Assembly: GCA_963728935.1 (NCBI GenBank)
Contig: CAVSMC010000001.1
Coordinates: 1,612,001-1,676,000, forward strand
Direction of reading: 5' to 3'
Length of the DNA stretch: 64,000 nt
Origin: CAVSMC01 sp963728935
GTDB taxonomy: Bacteria > Pseudomonadota > Gammaproteobacteria > Burkholderiales > Casimicrobiaceae
Below the pieces are notes generated by a model. It was not told the DNA's origin and made no database searches. It saw nothing but the letters and a program-made list of their open reading frames with translations. Within the stretch, counting starts at the first letter, position 1. Each line of letters starts with the position of its first letter. A program made the translations under genes and the position numbers. This document shows, piece by piece, positions 39,736 to 48,182 of the stretch.

Positions 39736-40302
39736 ATGGATTCCAATGCGCCGCAGCGCGGTGCGAGCGCGCGTCAGAAATCGCTGCGCGTGTTCTTCGC
39801 GCTGTGGCCCGACGCGCGCGCGCGCGAGCGGCTCGCAGAGCTCGCGGTCGACGTCGCGCGAGAGGGCAAAGGGCGAGCGATCCCCGCGCGCAACTTGCAC
39901 GTGACGCTCTCGTTCATCGGCTCGACCGCGCCCGAGCGCGTCGATGCCTTATGCGAAGCAGGCGTGCTGGCGTCGCGCGAAATCGGCGCAATCGACGTGT
40001 CGCTCGAACGCCTGGGCGGCGCGCACAACGGCGAGCTCGTCTGGGTCGCGCCGGTGGCGCTCGCGCGCGAGCTCATCGCGCTGCACGAGAAGCTCGATGC
40101 ATTGCTCGGCGAGCGCGGCTTCGCGACCGAATCGCGCGAGTTCCGCCCGCACGTGACGCTCGCGCGCCGCTGCGCACGCCGCGTCCGTCTGCCGCCGATC
40201 GCGCCGATCGCGTGGCGCGTCACATGCGTGGCTTTGATGGCGTCGACGACCGGCGCCGACGGATCCGACTATCGCGAGCTCGCGGGCTTTCCGCTCGCCT
40301 AG
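39736..40302 (+). CDS. thpR: RNA 2',3'-cyclic phosphodiesterase
   Basis: The product is 188 residues. Two HxTx motifs mark the active site: LHVTLSF (H55, T57) and RPHVTLAR (H139, T141). It opens 2',3'-cyclic phosphates and belongs to the 2H/LigT family. Convergent with the sulfurtransferase, with a 6-base gap. Confidence 0.92.
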   Translation: MDSNAPQRGASARQKSLRVFFALWPDARARERLAELAVDVAREGKGRAIPARNLHVTLSFIGSTAPERVDALCEAGVLASREIGAIDVSLERLGGAHNGELVWVAPVALARELIALHEKLDALLGERGFATESREFRPHVTLARRCARRVRLPPIAPIAWRVTCVALMASTTGADGSDYRELAGFPLA

Positions 40303-40308
40303 CTCGAG

Positions 40309-41151
40309 CTACCCGCGTTCGGTCGGTCGCGATGGGTCGGCGATCCACTCGCTCCACGATCCGGGATAGAGGCGCGTTGGCGCAAACCCCGCGACTTCCA
40401 TTGCGAGTAGATTGTGGCAAGCGGTCACGCCGGAGCCGCACGAGTGCACGACACGGTCGGCAGGAGCGCCTTTGAGCAGTTGCTCGTATTCGGCACGCAA
40501 CTGCGCTGCCGGCTTGAACGTGAAGTCGGCGCCGAGGTTTTGCGACGCCGGACGATTGAGCGACCCCGGTATGCGGCCGGGAATCGGGTCCATCGGCTCG
40601 ACCTCGCCGCGAAAGCGCTCCGGCGAGCGGCCGTCGACCACCGTAAGCGAGCCATCGCGTCGGCTCGCGAGGACAGCGCCGGCGTCGACGACCGGACCGA
40701 TGCGTCGAATCTCGAAGCTCGCCGGCATGACAGTCGGCACGTCGGCCGTCACCGGACGATGCTCACGCGTCCATTTGTCGAATCCGCCATCGAGCACCGC
40801 AACGGCGTCGTGGCCGAGCCAGCGCAACATCCACCAAAGCCGCGACGCGAACACGCCGGTCTGCGCGTCGTACGCGACCACTTGCTTCGTACCGTCGATG
40901 CCCCAACGGCCGAATGTCGACGCGGCGACCTCGGGCGAGGGGAGCGGATGGCGCCCGTTCTTGCCGGTCTTCGCCCCCGACAGATCGCGATCGAGATGTG
41001 CGAAGCGCGCCCGCGGGATGTGCGACGCGCAATAGGCGTTCTGGCCCCAATGTTCGGGTTGCGCGAGGTCGTGACGGACGTCGACGACGACCAATGTCGC
41101 GTCGTCGAGATGGGCGGCGAGGTCGCCGGTGGAAATCAGTTTCGTGAACAT
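40309..41151 (-). CDS. 3-mercaptopyruvate/thiosulfate sulfurtransferase
   Basis: The product is 280 residues with two rhodanese domains. The C-terminal active-site loop reads CGSGVTA (C238), the sequence typical of mercaptopyruvate sulfurtransferases. It moves sulfur from mercaptopyruvate or thiosulfate to a nucleophile. Its 3' end lies 6 bases past the thpR stop. The short gap to the next gene (31 bases) suggests possible read-through from the SBP gene upstream. Confidence 0.9.
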   Translation of the reverse strand: MFTKLISTGDLAAHLDDATLVVVDVRHDLAQPEHWGQNAYCASHIPRARFAHLDRDLSGAKTGKNGRHPLPSPEVAASTFGRWGIDGTKQVVAYDAQTGVFASRLWWMLRWLGHDAVAVLDGGFDKWTREHRPVTADVPTVMPASFEIRRIGPVVDAGAVLASRRDGSLTVVDGRSPERFRGEVEPMDPIPGRIPGSLNRPASQNLGADFTFKPAAQLRAEYEQLLKGAPADRVVHSCGSGVTACHNLLAMEVAGFAPTRLYPGSWSEWIADPSRPTERG

Positions 41152-41182
41152 GGGCTGTTGGCAAGCCGCTTGCGCGGCCGCG

Positions 41183-42994
41183 TCATTTGGGTCGGGACGA
41201 ATCGACGTCGAGATAACGCCAGAGCACGAAGCGCATCGGATGCGGCGCGTAGTTTCGCACCCACGCGTGCTGCAGGTGATCCTCGATCCGGTGCTCCATC
41301 AGCCGCCACGGCGCGTAGGCGACGACGAGCTGTGTCATTCGGTCGAACAGCTTCGTTCGCTCGGGTGAGTCGGGCAGCGCGCGTGCGGCCTCGTAGAGCC
41401 TATCGAACTCAGGCAGCCGGAAGCGCGCATGGTTCTCCTGCCCGACGTTGGGTCCGTACAGCACCTGCATGAAATTCTCGGCATCCGGGTAGTCGGCATT
41501 CCAGCCGTCGGTTCGCGTCGGGATGCGGCCCAGTCGGGCCATCTTGCGAAGCTCCTGCAACCGGTCGTGACGGAACGCGAACCGGATGCCGATCGCGTCC
41601 ATGTTCTTCTTCCACAGCTCGTCTTCCTGGCGGGAGAACGACGTCGGCGGCGACCAGCGCTCGACGACGAGCGGCGCGCCGTCGGGCATGTCGCGATAAC
41701 CGTCGCCGTCGCGGTCCTCGTAGCCGAAGCGGTCGAGCAGCGCGCGCGCCGCTGCCGGATCGTAGCGCTGCGCGTCGGTCCGCAGCGCGGGATCGTAGCC
41801 GGCGACGTTCGCCGGAATCGGTCCCTGGGCCGGCACGCCGCGACCTTTGAGCAGCACGCGAACGTACTCGTCGACGTCGAACGCCATGCCGATCGCGCGG
41901 CGCAGCGCGATCTTCTCCGGGTTGTAGCCGCCGACGACCGGGTCTTCCATGTTGAAGTACGTCCAGCGCGTATTCGGCCGCAGCAGCGTCTGATGCCGGA
42001 CGCCCTGCGCGGCGAGCTCCGGGCGCAGCTTGCCGTTCGCAAGCGCGCGATCGACGAGATTCGCCGGTATGCCGGAAAGCAGGTCGAGCTCGCGGTTGGC
42101 GAACGCGAGCCACGCCGAGGTTCCTTCCTCGATGATCGCGATCTCGATGCGACCGACGATCGGCAGGCTCTTGCCGGCGAGCGCCCGTGCGATCGGTTGA
42201 AGCTCGGGCGGCACCGGGCCGGCGGGAGCGTAGGTCGTCTCGCGGTAGCGCGGGTTCGCGGTGAGCTCGATTTTCGCGCTGCGCCGGTAACCGGTCAGCA
42301 TGTACGGGCCGGTTCCGACCGGATGCCCACCGACGTCAGGACCGTAGGCTTCGACGACCTCGCGCGCGACCGGTGCGGTGTTCGGTATCGCGAACGCGTA
42401 CAAAAAGCGCAAATCCGGCTGCTTCAGGTGAACGCGCAGCGTGTAGCGGTCGACGACTTCGATCCCGCGAATCGCGGCATCGTAGTCGAAGCGGCCCGAT
42501 TCGATCGCGCGTGCGCGCGCCTCGTCGGCGCCGACGACCTTGCCGTCGACTAGCCACAGCCACGGACTCTTCACCGCCGGATCGAGCAGGCGCTTGATCG
42601 CATAAGCCTGGTCCGATGCGGTCAGCTCGCGCGGCGCGCCATTGAACGCCGCGTCCGGCGTGAAGAAGATGCCCCGCTTGAAACGAAACACGAACGTCGC
42701 GCCGCCGTCTTCGACCGCGGGCATCGCGACCAGCGTGCGCGGCACCAGCCGCGGCGGGCGCACCAGGTAGTCATAGTCGAGCATCGACTCGAAGACGTGA
42801 TCGATCAGGCCGTCGGTCGCGGCGTCGGCGGAGAACTGCGGGTCGAAGCTCATCTCGGCGCTGGTGAACGCGACACGCAACACCTTGGCCGGGTCGGCGG
42901 CGAGCGCCGTGTCGTGGCTACCGAGGGCGAACAGCGCCGCCGCGAGCGCCACGCGCACGCGCGACCCGCATCGGCCGCTGCCGGGATGCCGCAT
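41183..42994 (-). CDS. Peptide-type ABC transporter solute-binding protein
   Basis: The product is 603 residues from ATG 42994, the best start given a GAGG ribosome site and a signal sequence (RVRVALAAALFALGSHDTALA). An earlier start at 43297 would cross the divergent epimerase gene. Family blocks include LRVAFTSAEMSFDPQFSADAATD, FYFKRG-like and GTGPYMLTGY, as in DppA/OppA-type binders. Permease and ATPase genes are not next to it. It diverges from the epimerase gene with only 49 bases between. Confidence 0.88.
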   Translation of the reverse strand: MRHPGSGRCGSRVRVALAAALFALGSHDTALAADPAKVLRVAFTSAEMSFDPQFSADAATDGLIDHVFESMLDYDYLVRPPRLVPRTLVAMPAVEDGGATFVFRFKRGIFFTPDAAFNGAPRELTASDQAYAIKRLLDPAVKSPWLWLVDGKVVGADEARARAIESGRFDYDAAIRGIEVVDRYTLRVHLKQPDLRFLYAFAIPNTAPVAREVVEAYGPDVGGHPVGTGPYMLTGYRRSAKIELTANPRYRETTYAPAGPVPPELQPIARALAGKSLPIVGRIEIAIIEEGTSAWLAFANRELDLLSGIPANLVDRALANGKLRPELAAQGVRHQTLLRPNTRWTYFNMEDPVVGGYNPEKIALRRAIGMAFDVDEYVRVLLKGRGVPAQGPIPANVAGYDPALRTDAQRYDPAAARALLDRFGYEDRDGDGYRDMPDGAPLVVERWSPPTSFSRQEDELWKKNMDAIGIRFAFRHDRLQELRKMARLGRIPTRTDGWNADYPDAENFMQVLYGPNVGQENHARFRLPEFDRLYEAARALPDSPERTKLFDRMTQLVVAYAPWRLMEHRIEDHLQHAWVRNYAPHPMRFVLWRYLDVDSSRPK

Positions 42995-43032
42995 TGCGGC
43001 TGCCTCGTCACCTCGACGTCGAAGCGTCGAAA

Positions 43033-43038
43033 TATAAT
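43033..43038 (+). promoter_or_regulatory. Consensus -10 box five bases before the epimerase ATG
   Basis: TATAAT lies at 43033-43038, so transcription would begin at or next to the ATG at 43044. No Shine-Dalgarno sequence lies in front. This fits a leaderless mRNA. No good -35 was found. Confidence 0.5.
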
Positions 43039-43043
43039 CCATC

Positions 43044-44015
43044 ATGCCTTCGATTACCGGACCGACCCGTATCGTCGACTCGCACACCGCCGGCGAGCCG
43101 ACGCGCGTCGTCGTCGCCGGCGGTCCGGCGCTCGGCGGCGGCGGCATGGGCGTGCGGCGCGAGCGCTTTCGCGTCGAGCACGATGCGTGGCGGCGCGCGA
43201 TCGTCAACGAGCCGCGTGGCTCCGACGTGCTGGTCGGAGCGTTGCTGTGCGAGCCGGCCGATGCGCGCAGCACGTGCGGCGTGATCTTCTTCAACAACGT
43301 CGGCTACATCGGCATGTGCGGCCACGGCACGATCGGCGTCGTCGCGACGCTCGCGTATCTCGGCCGCATTCGGCCGGGTGAGCATCGGATCGACACGCCG
43401 GTCGGTACGGTGACGGCGACGCTGCACGAGGACGGCGGCGTTTCGGTCGCGAACGTCCCGTCGTACCGGATCGCGACCGGCGTCGCCGTCGAGGTGCCGG
43501 GTCGCGGCGTCGTGCACGGCGACGTCGCGTGGGGCGGCAACTGGTTCTTCCTGTGCGGCGATCACGGCCTCGCGCTCGAGGCGTCGCGCGTCGGCGAGCT
43601 CGCCGCGTTCGCGTCGCGCGTGCGTGACGCGCTGCAGCGGCACGGTATCTGCGGCACGGGCGGCGCCGAGATCGACCACATCGAGCTCGTCGGTCCGCCG
43701 GCCGATCCGCGCAACGACGCGCGCAACTTCGTGCTGTGTCCCGGCGGCGCGTACGATCGCTCGCCGTGCGGAACGGGCACGAGCGCGAAGCTCGCTTGCC
43801 TCGCGGCCGACGGCCGGCTTGCGCCGGGCGCCGCTTGGCGCCAGGAAAGCGTCATCGGCAGCGTCTTTACCGGCCGTTATGCGAATTCCGATACCGCGCT
43901 TGCCGGCGCGCCGGCGAACGCGGTGTTGCCGACGATCCACGGCCGCGCGTTCGTCACGATGGATGCCTCGCTCGTGTTCGACGCCGCCGATCCGTTCGCA
44001 TGGGGATTGGCGTGA
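43044..44015 (+). CDS. 4-hydroxyproline epimerase / proline racemase family enzyme
   Basis: The product is 323 residues. It has both catalytic cysteines of the epimerases: MCGHGTIG (C92) and SPCGTGTSAK (C242), so it is not a dehydratase of the Ser/Thr variant type. The N-terminal VDSHTAGEPTRVV is a family hallmark. It likely converts trans-4-hydroxy-L-proline to the cis-D form, or acts on proline. Next to it are an FAD D-amino-acid dehydrogenase and a DapA-family lyase, which supports hydroxyproline catabolism. Confidence 0.9.
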   Translation: MPSITGPTRIVDSHTAGEPTRVVVAGGPALGGGGMGVRRERFRVEHDAWRRAIVNEPRGSDVLVGALLCEPADARSTCGVIFFNNVGYIGMCGHGTIGVVATLAYLGRIRPGEHRIDTPVGTVTATLHEDGGVSVANVPSYRIATGVAVEVPGRGVVHGDVAWGGNWFFLCGDHGLALEASRVGELAAFASRVRDALQRHGICGTGGAEIDHIELVGPPADPRNDARNFVLCPGGAYDRSPCGTGTSAKLACLAADGRLAPGAAWRQESVIGSVFTGRYANSDTALAGAPANAVLPTIHGRAFVTMDASLVFDAADPFAWGLA

Positions 44016-44046
44016 CGCGCGGGCGGACGCGCGTGAGCACGCGCGC

Positions 44047-45351
44047 GTGAGCGCGGGCGCATCGCCGCTGCGCGCGCCCGACGCCGCCGACCGCTCGTCC
44101 GACGTGCTGGTGATCGGTGCCGGCGTCGTCGGCGTCGCGATCGCGATGCGCTTGCGGCGCGAAGGCCGCAGCGTCGTGCTGATCGATCGCACGGGCGTCG
44201 CCGCCGAGGCGAGCGGCGGCAACGCCGGCGCGCTCGCGTTTTCCGACATCCTCCCGCTCGCTTCTCCCGGTATCGTGCGCCAGGCGCCGCGCTGGCTCGT
44301 CGATCCGCTCGGTCCGCTCGCGATCCGCCCCGCGTATCTCGCGCGTATCGCGCCTTGGCTGTGGCGCTTCTGGCGCGCGAGCATGCCCCGGCGCGTCCAG
44401 GCGAGCACGGCTGCTCAGGCTGCGCTGATGCGGCTTTCGGCGGCCGAGACGCCCGCGATGCTCGATGTCGCCGGCGCGGCCGACATGATGCGTAGCGACG
44501 GCGTGCTGCATCTGTACGAGAGCGACGCGCAGCTCGCCGCGGCGCAAGCGGGATGGAACGCTCGCGCCGCGCATGGGATCGCATTCACGCCGTTGCGCGG
44601 CGCGAGCGAGATCGAACGGCTGCAGCCCGGCTTGAGCCCGGCGTTCGTCGCGGCGATGTTCGTGCCCGGCTGGAAGACGGTCAGCGATCCGTTGCGCGTG
44701 GTCGAGGCGCTGGCACGACAGTTCGAGCGCGACGGCGGCCGGATTCGTCACGCCGAGGCGGTTGCGCTCGTGCCCGGCGCGCAAGACGTGTCCGTGCGCA
44801 TCGCCGAAGGGGCGGCGCTTGCCGCGCGCCGCGTCGTCGTCGCCGCCGGCGCGTGGTCGCACCGCCTCGCGCGCACGCTCGGCGACCGCATTCCGCTCGA
44901 GACCGAGCGCGGCTACAACACGACGCTGCCGCTTGGCGCGTTCGACCTGAAGCGCCAGCTCACGTTCGACGCGCATGGCTTCGTCGTCACGCCGCTCGCC
45001 TGCGGCGTGCGCGTCGGAGGCGCAGTCGAGCTCGCCGGGCTCGACGCGCCGCCGAACTTCGCGCGAGCGAAGACGATGCTCGCGAAGGCGAAGCGGTTCA
45101 TGCCCGCGTTGCGCACCGAAGGCGGCACCGAATGGATGGGCTTTCGACCGTCGCTGCCCGACTCGCTGCCGGCGATCGGCCCCGCCGGCTCCGACGAGCG
45201 CGTGCTCTACGCGTTCGGCCACGGCCACCTCGGGCTCACGCAGGCGGCGGCGACCGCGCGCATCGTCGCCGACCTGCTGGGCGGACGGTCGCCGCCGATC
45301 GACGTCGCGCCGTTTCGGCCGCAGCGATTCAGCGCCGCGCGTTCACCCTGA
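44047..45351 (+). CDS. FAD-dependent D-amino-acid dehydrogenase (DadA-like)
   Basis: The product is 434 residues from GTG 44047. A Rossmann motif (DVLVIGAGVVGVAIAMRL) and a glycine-rich block (EASGGNAGAL) fit the DAO family. A C-terminal GHGHLGLTQAAATA block binds FAD. It would oxidise cis-4-hydroxy-D-proline made by the epimerase upstream. It follows the epimerase by 31 bases and precedes the peptidase by 13. Confidence 0.88.
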   Translation: MSAGASPLRAPDAADRSSDVLVIGAGVVGVAIAMRLRREGRSVVLIDRTGVAAEASGGNAGALAFSDILPLASPGIVRQAPRWLVDPLGPLAIRPAYLARIAPWLWRFWRASMPRRVQASTAAQAALMRLSAAETPAMLDVAGAADMMRSDGVLHLYESDAQLAAAQAGWNARAAHGIAFTPLRGASEIERLQPGLSPAFVAAMFVPGWKTVSDPLRVVEALARQFERDGGRIRHAEAVALVPGAQDVSVRIAEGAALAARRVVVAAGAWSHRLARTLGDRIPLETERGYNTTLPLGAFDLKRQLTFDAHGFVVTPLACGVRVGGAVELAGLDAPPNFARAKTMLAKAKRFMPALRTEGGTEWMGFRPSLPDSLPAIGPAGSDERVLYAFGHGHLGLTQAAATARIVADLLGGRSPPIDVAPFRPQRFSAARSP

Positions 45352-45364
45352 CGAGGACTCCGCG

Positions 45365-46663
45365 ATGACGTTCCGCACGCTTGCAACCGTCCGCCACCAC
45401 GGGATGCAGCTCGCCGAGCTCGAGTTCACCGTGCCGCTCGATCATGATCGCCCCTCCGGCGAGTCGCTGACGGTGTTCGCGCGCGCGGTGACGCGCAGCG
45501 ACGACGCACACGCCGAGAAACCGTGGTTGCTGTTCCTGCAGGGCGGCCCCGGCTTTCCCGGACCGCGACCGACGACGCGCACCGGTTGGTTGAAGCGCGC
45601 GCTCGACGACTATCGGGTGTTGCTGCTCGATTCGCGCGGCAACGGGCGCAGCGGCGTCGTGCTGTCCGAAACGCTTGCGCGCCGCGGCGACGCGCGCGCG
45701 CAGGCCGATTACCTGATGCATTTTCGCGCCGACGGCATCGTGCGCGACGCGGAGGCGATTCGCCGCGCGTTGGTCGGCGAGAACGAGCGATGGAGCGTGC
45801 TCGGGCAGAGCTACGGTGGGTTCTGCGCCGTGCACTACCTGTCCGCGCATCCGCATGCGTTGCGCGAAGCGTTCATCACCGGCGGCCTGCCGCCGCTCGC
45901 CGCAACGGCCGACGACTATTACCGCCAGACGTATCCCGAAGTGCGGCGCAAGGTTCGGCGGTTCTTCGAGCGCTATCCGGCGGACGTCGATGCCTGCTCA
46001 CGGATCATGGAGCACCTGCATCGGCACGACGTCGTGCTGCCGACCGGCGGACGGCTGACGGTGCGCCGCTTCCAGCAGCTCGGATTCATGCTCGGCTTCG
46101 ACGACGGCATGGAGAACCTGCACTACCTCGTCGAAAGCGCGTTATGCGAAGGTGTCGACGGCGAGACGTTGAGCCTGCCGTTCCTGCGCGCGGTCGAGAA
46201 CGCGCAGCCGTTCGAGACGAACCCGATCTTCGCGATGTTGCACGAGACGTGCTACACGCAGCGGACGGCGTCGCGGTGGGCGGCCGAGCGCGTGCGCGCC
46301 GAGTTCGACGACGTGAACTGGGCGCCGGGGCGAGCGCCGTCGTTCACCGGCGAGATGATCTATCCGTGGATGTTCGACGACTATCCGCGGCTGCGGCCGC
46401 TGCGCGAGGTTGCCGAGCTGCTCGCGAACGAGACGCGCTGGCCGATGCTCTACGATTGCGATCGGCTCGCGCGCAACAGCGTTCCGTGCGTCGCCGCGAT
46501 CTATGCCGAGGACATGTACGTTCCGCGCGCGCTGTCCGAGCGGACGGCCGCCGCGATCGCGGGCCTCAAGCCCTGGCTCACCAACGAGTTCGAGCACAAT
46601 GGGCTCCGCGCGAGCGACGCCGTATTCGAGCGGCTGCTCGCGATGCAGCGCGGCGATGTCTGA
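45365..46663 (+). CDS. Proline iminopeptidase-type serine peptidase (S33)
   Basis: The product is 432 residues. It has the oxyanion block LQGGPGFPG, nucleophile GQSYGG (S149), an Asp in the EDMYVPR region and a His in NEFEHNG. This is the proline iminopeptidase layout, so it would remove N-terminal proline or hydroxyproline from peptides. It ends exactly where the convergent lyase gene ends (no base between). Confidence 0.88.
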   Translation: MTFRTLATVRHHGMQLAELEFTVPLDHDRPSGESLTVFARAVTRSDDAHAEKPWLLFLQGGPGFPGPRPTTRTGWLKRALDDYRVLLLDSRGNGRSGVVLSETLARRGDARAQADYLMHFRADGIVRDAEAIRRALVGENERWSVLGQSYGGFCAVHYLSAHPHALREAFITGGLPPLAATADDYYRQTYPEVRRKVRRFFERYPADVDACSRIMEHLHRHDVVLPTGGRLTVRRFQQLGFMLGFDDGMENLHYLVESALCEGVDGETLSLPFLRAVENAQPFETNPIFAMLHETCYTQRTASRWAAERVRAEFDDVNWAPGRAPSFTGEMIYPWMFDDYPRLRPLREVAELLANETRWPMLYDCDRLARNSVPCVAAIYAEDMYVPRALSERTAAAIAGLKPWLTNEFEHNGLRASDAVFERLLAMQRGDV

Positions 46664-47587
46664 CTACGCGGCGATTTTCAGGCCGACGTCGGCCAACGCG
46701 GGGCGCGTCTCGAGCGCGCGTCGCATCATGTCCTCGATCTGCGTGCGCTCGGCGGCCTCGAGCGCAAGGCGCGGCGGCCGCGTGCGGTGCGTGCCGCGGC
46801 CCATGATGTGCTCGCATAGCTTGATGCACTGGACCAGATCGGGCCGCGCATCGAGATGCAACAGCGGCATGAACCAGCCGTAGAGCTCCATCGCCTCGGC
46901 ATACCGGCCCGCGCGCGCGAGCCGGAAGAGCGTCTCGCCTTCGCGCGGAAACGCGTTCGACATTCCCGACACCCAGCCGACCGCGCCGACCATGACGCTC
47001 TCCACCACGACGTCGTCGAGCCCGGCGAACAGCACGAAGCGATCTCCGACCAGGTTGCGCACGTCGGTGAAGCGCCGCGTGTCGCCCGACGACTCCTTGA
47101 AGCAGACGATGGTGTCGCAATCGGCGAGCGACGCGAGGATCGGCGGCGTCACGTCGTTCTTGTAGATCGGCGGGTTGTTGTAGACCATCACCGGCAGATC
47201 GGTCGCCTGCGCGACGGCGCGGAAGTGCGCGGCGGTCTCGTGCGGCTTCGAAGAATAGACGAGCGCGGGCATCAACATGATGCCGTCGATGCCGACGCGC
47301 GCCGCTTCCTTCGCCATGTCGATCGCGAACGCCGGCGTGAATTCGGCGATGCCGCACAGCACCGGCACGCGACCGCGTGCGACGGCCTTCGCCGCCTCCA
47401 TGATCGCGACCTTCTCGTGCTTCGCGAGCGACGTGTTCTCGCCGACGGTGCCGCAGACGATCAGCCCCGAGACGCCGTCACGGATCAAGCCGTCGATCAC
47501 GCGCCCCGTCGCGTCGACATCGAGCGACAGGTCGTCGCGGAACTGCGTCGTGACCGCGGGGAATACGCCGCTCCAATTGCACTTCAA
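46664..47587 (-). CDS. DapA-family lyase/deaminase, likely for pyrroline-4-hydroxy-2-carboxylate
   Basis: The product is 307 residues. The DHDPS/NAL fold is shown by GTVGENTSL, the Tyr in MVYNNPP (Y136) and the Schiff-base lysine in CFKESSGD (K164). In hydroxyproline catabolism a DapA relative deaminates 1-pyrroline-4-hydroxy-2-carboxylate, and the neighbours support that role. Sequence alone cannot separate it from dihydrodipicolinate synthase or other aldolases. It is convergent with the peptidase. Confidence 0.85.
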   Translation of the reverse strand: MKCNWSGVFPAVTTQFRDDLSLDVDATGRVIDGLIRDGVSGLIVCGTVGENTSLAKHEKVAIMEAAKAVARGRVPVLCGIAEFTPAFAIDMAKEAARVGIDGIMLMPALVYSSKPHETAAHFRAVAQATDLPVMVYNNPPIYKNDVTPPILASLADCDTIVCFKESSGDTRRFTDVRNLVGDRFVLFAGLDDVVVESVMVGAVGWVSGMSNAFPREGETLFRLARAGRYAEAMELYGWFMPLLHLDARPDLVQCIKLCEHIMGRGTHRTRPPRLALEAAERTQIEDMMRRALETRPALADVGLKIAA

Positions 47588-47705
47588 ATGCGCTCTCCTT
47601 TGTCCGACGCCAATAGTCGAGGAGGGCCGCGGAACGATCGGTGGAACCGAGCGTCGCGAGCGCGGCCGCCTTCGTTCAGTCTACGCGACCCGCGTGCCGC
47701 GTCGG

Positions 47706-48119
47706 CTAGCGCGCGCCGAGCGTCTTCGCCGCCTTCGCGACCGATTCGGGCTTGACCCAGAAGATCGCGCCGTAGCGGCCATCGCCGGTGGCGACCGCAT
47801 TGCCGGCGGTCACGTTGATCTTCGCGTTGGCGAGCGCTTCGAGCGCGTCGGTCAGCGCGCCGACGCGATCGTCACCCTCGACGAGGAACGCCGCCTTGCG
47901 CGCAGACAGCGCGAGCCCGAGCTTCTTCGCCGCGCGCTTGAGCGCCGCCGAGTCCTCGGCTATGAGATCGAGCTGCGCGCGCCGTCCGCTCGGAAACGCG
48001 GTGAGCGCAAGCAGATTGACGCCCTCGGCTGCGAGATCCGACAGGACCTTTGCACCTTGCCCGGCGGTGTTCGGCAGCGTGACGTAGAAATAATCGACCT
48101 TGCGTACCGTAGTGGTCAT
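47706..48119 (-). CDS. ACT-domain protein
   Basis: The product is 137 residues with two ACT-like halves (residues about 7-75 and 80-137, each beginning with a beta strand and a Gly-rich turn, e.g. VTLPNTAGQGAKVLSDL, and FLVEGDDRVGALTDAL). ACT domains sense amino acids or related ligands. It has no enzyme domain, so it may be a regulatory small protein. It lies 63 bases past the Rieske stop in the same direction, so the two may be co-transcribed. Confidence 0.78.
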   Translation of the reverse strand: MTTTVRKVDYFYVTLPNTAGQGAKVLSDLAAEGVNLLALTAFPSGRRAQLDLIAEDSAALKRAAKKLGLALSARKAAFLVEGDDRVGALTDALEALANAKINVTAGNAVATGDGRYGAIFWVKPESVAKAAKTLGAR

Positions 48120-48182
48120 GATCTCCTCCTAATAGGCGCGGAATGCGCGCGGCCTCTCGCCCCGCGCGATCCAGATACCGGC

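Noticed and set aside
43046..43297. Extended start for the peptide-binding protein
   Set aside because: It would overlap the divergent epimerase gene and reads as non-signal sequence; ATG 42994 gives a proper signal peptide.
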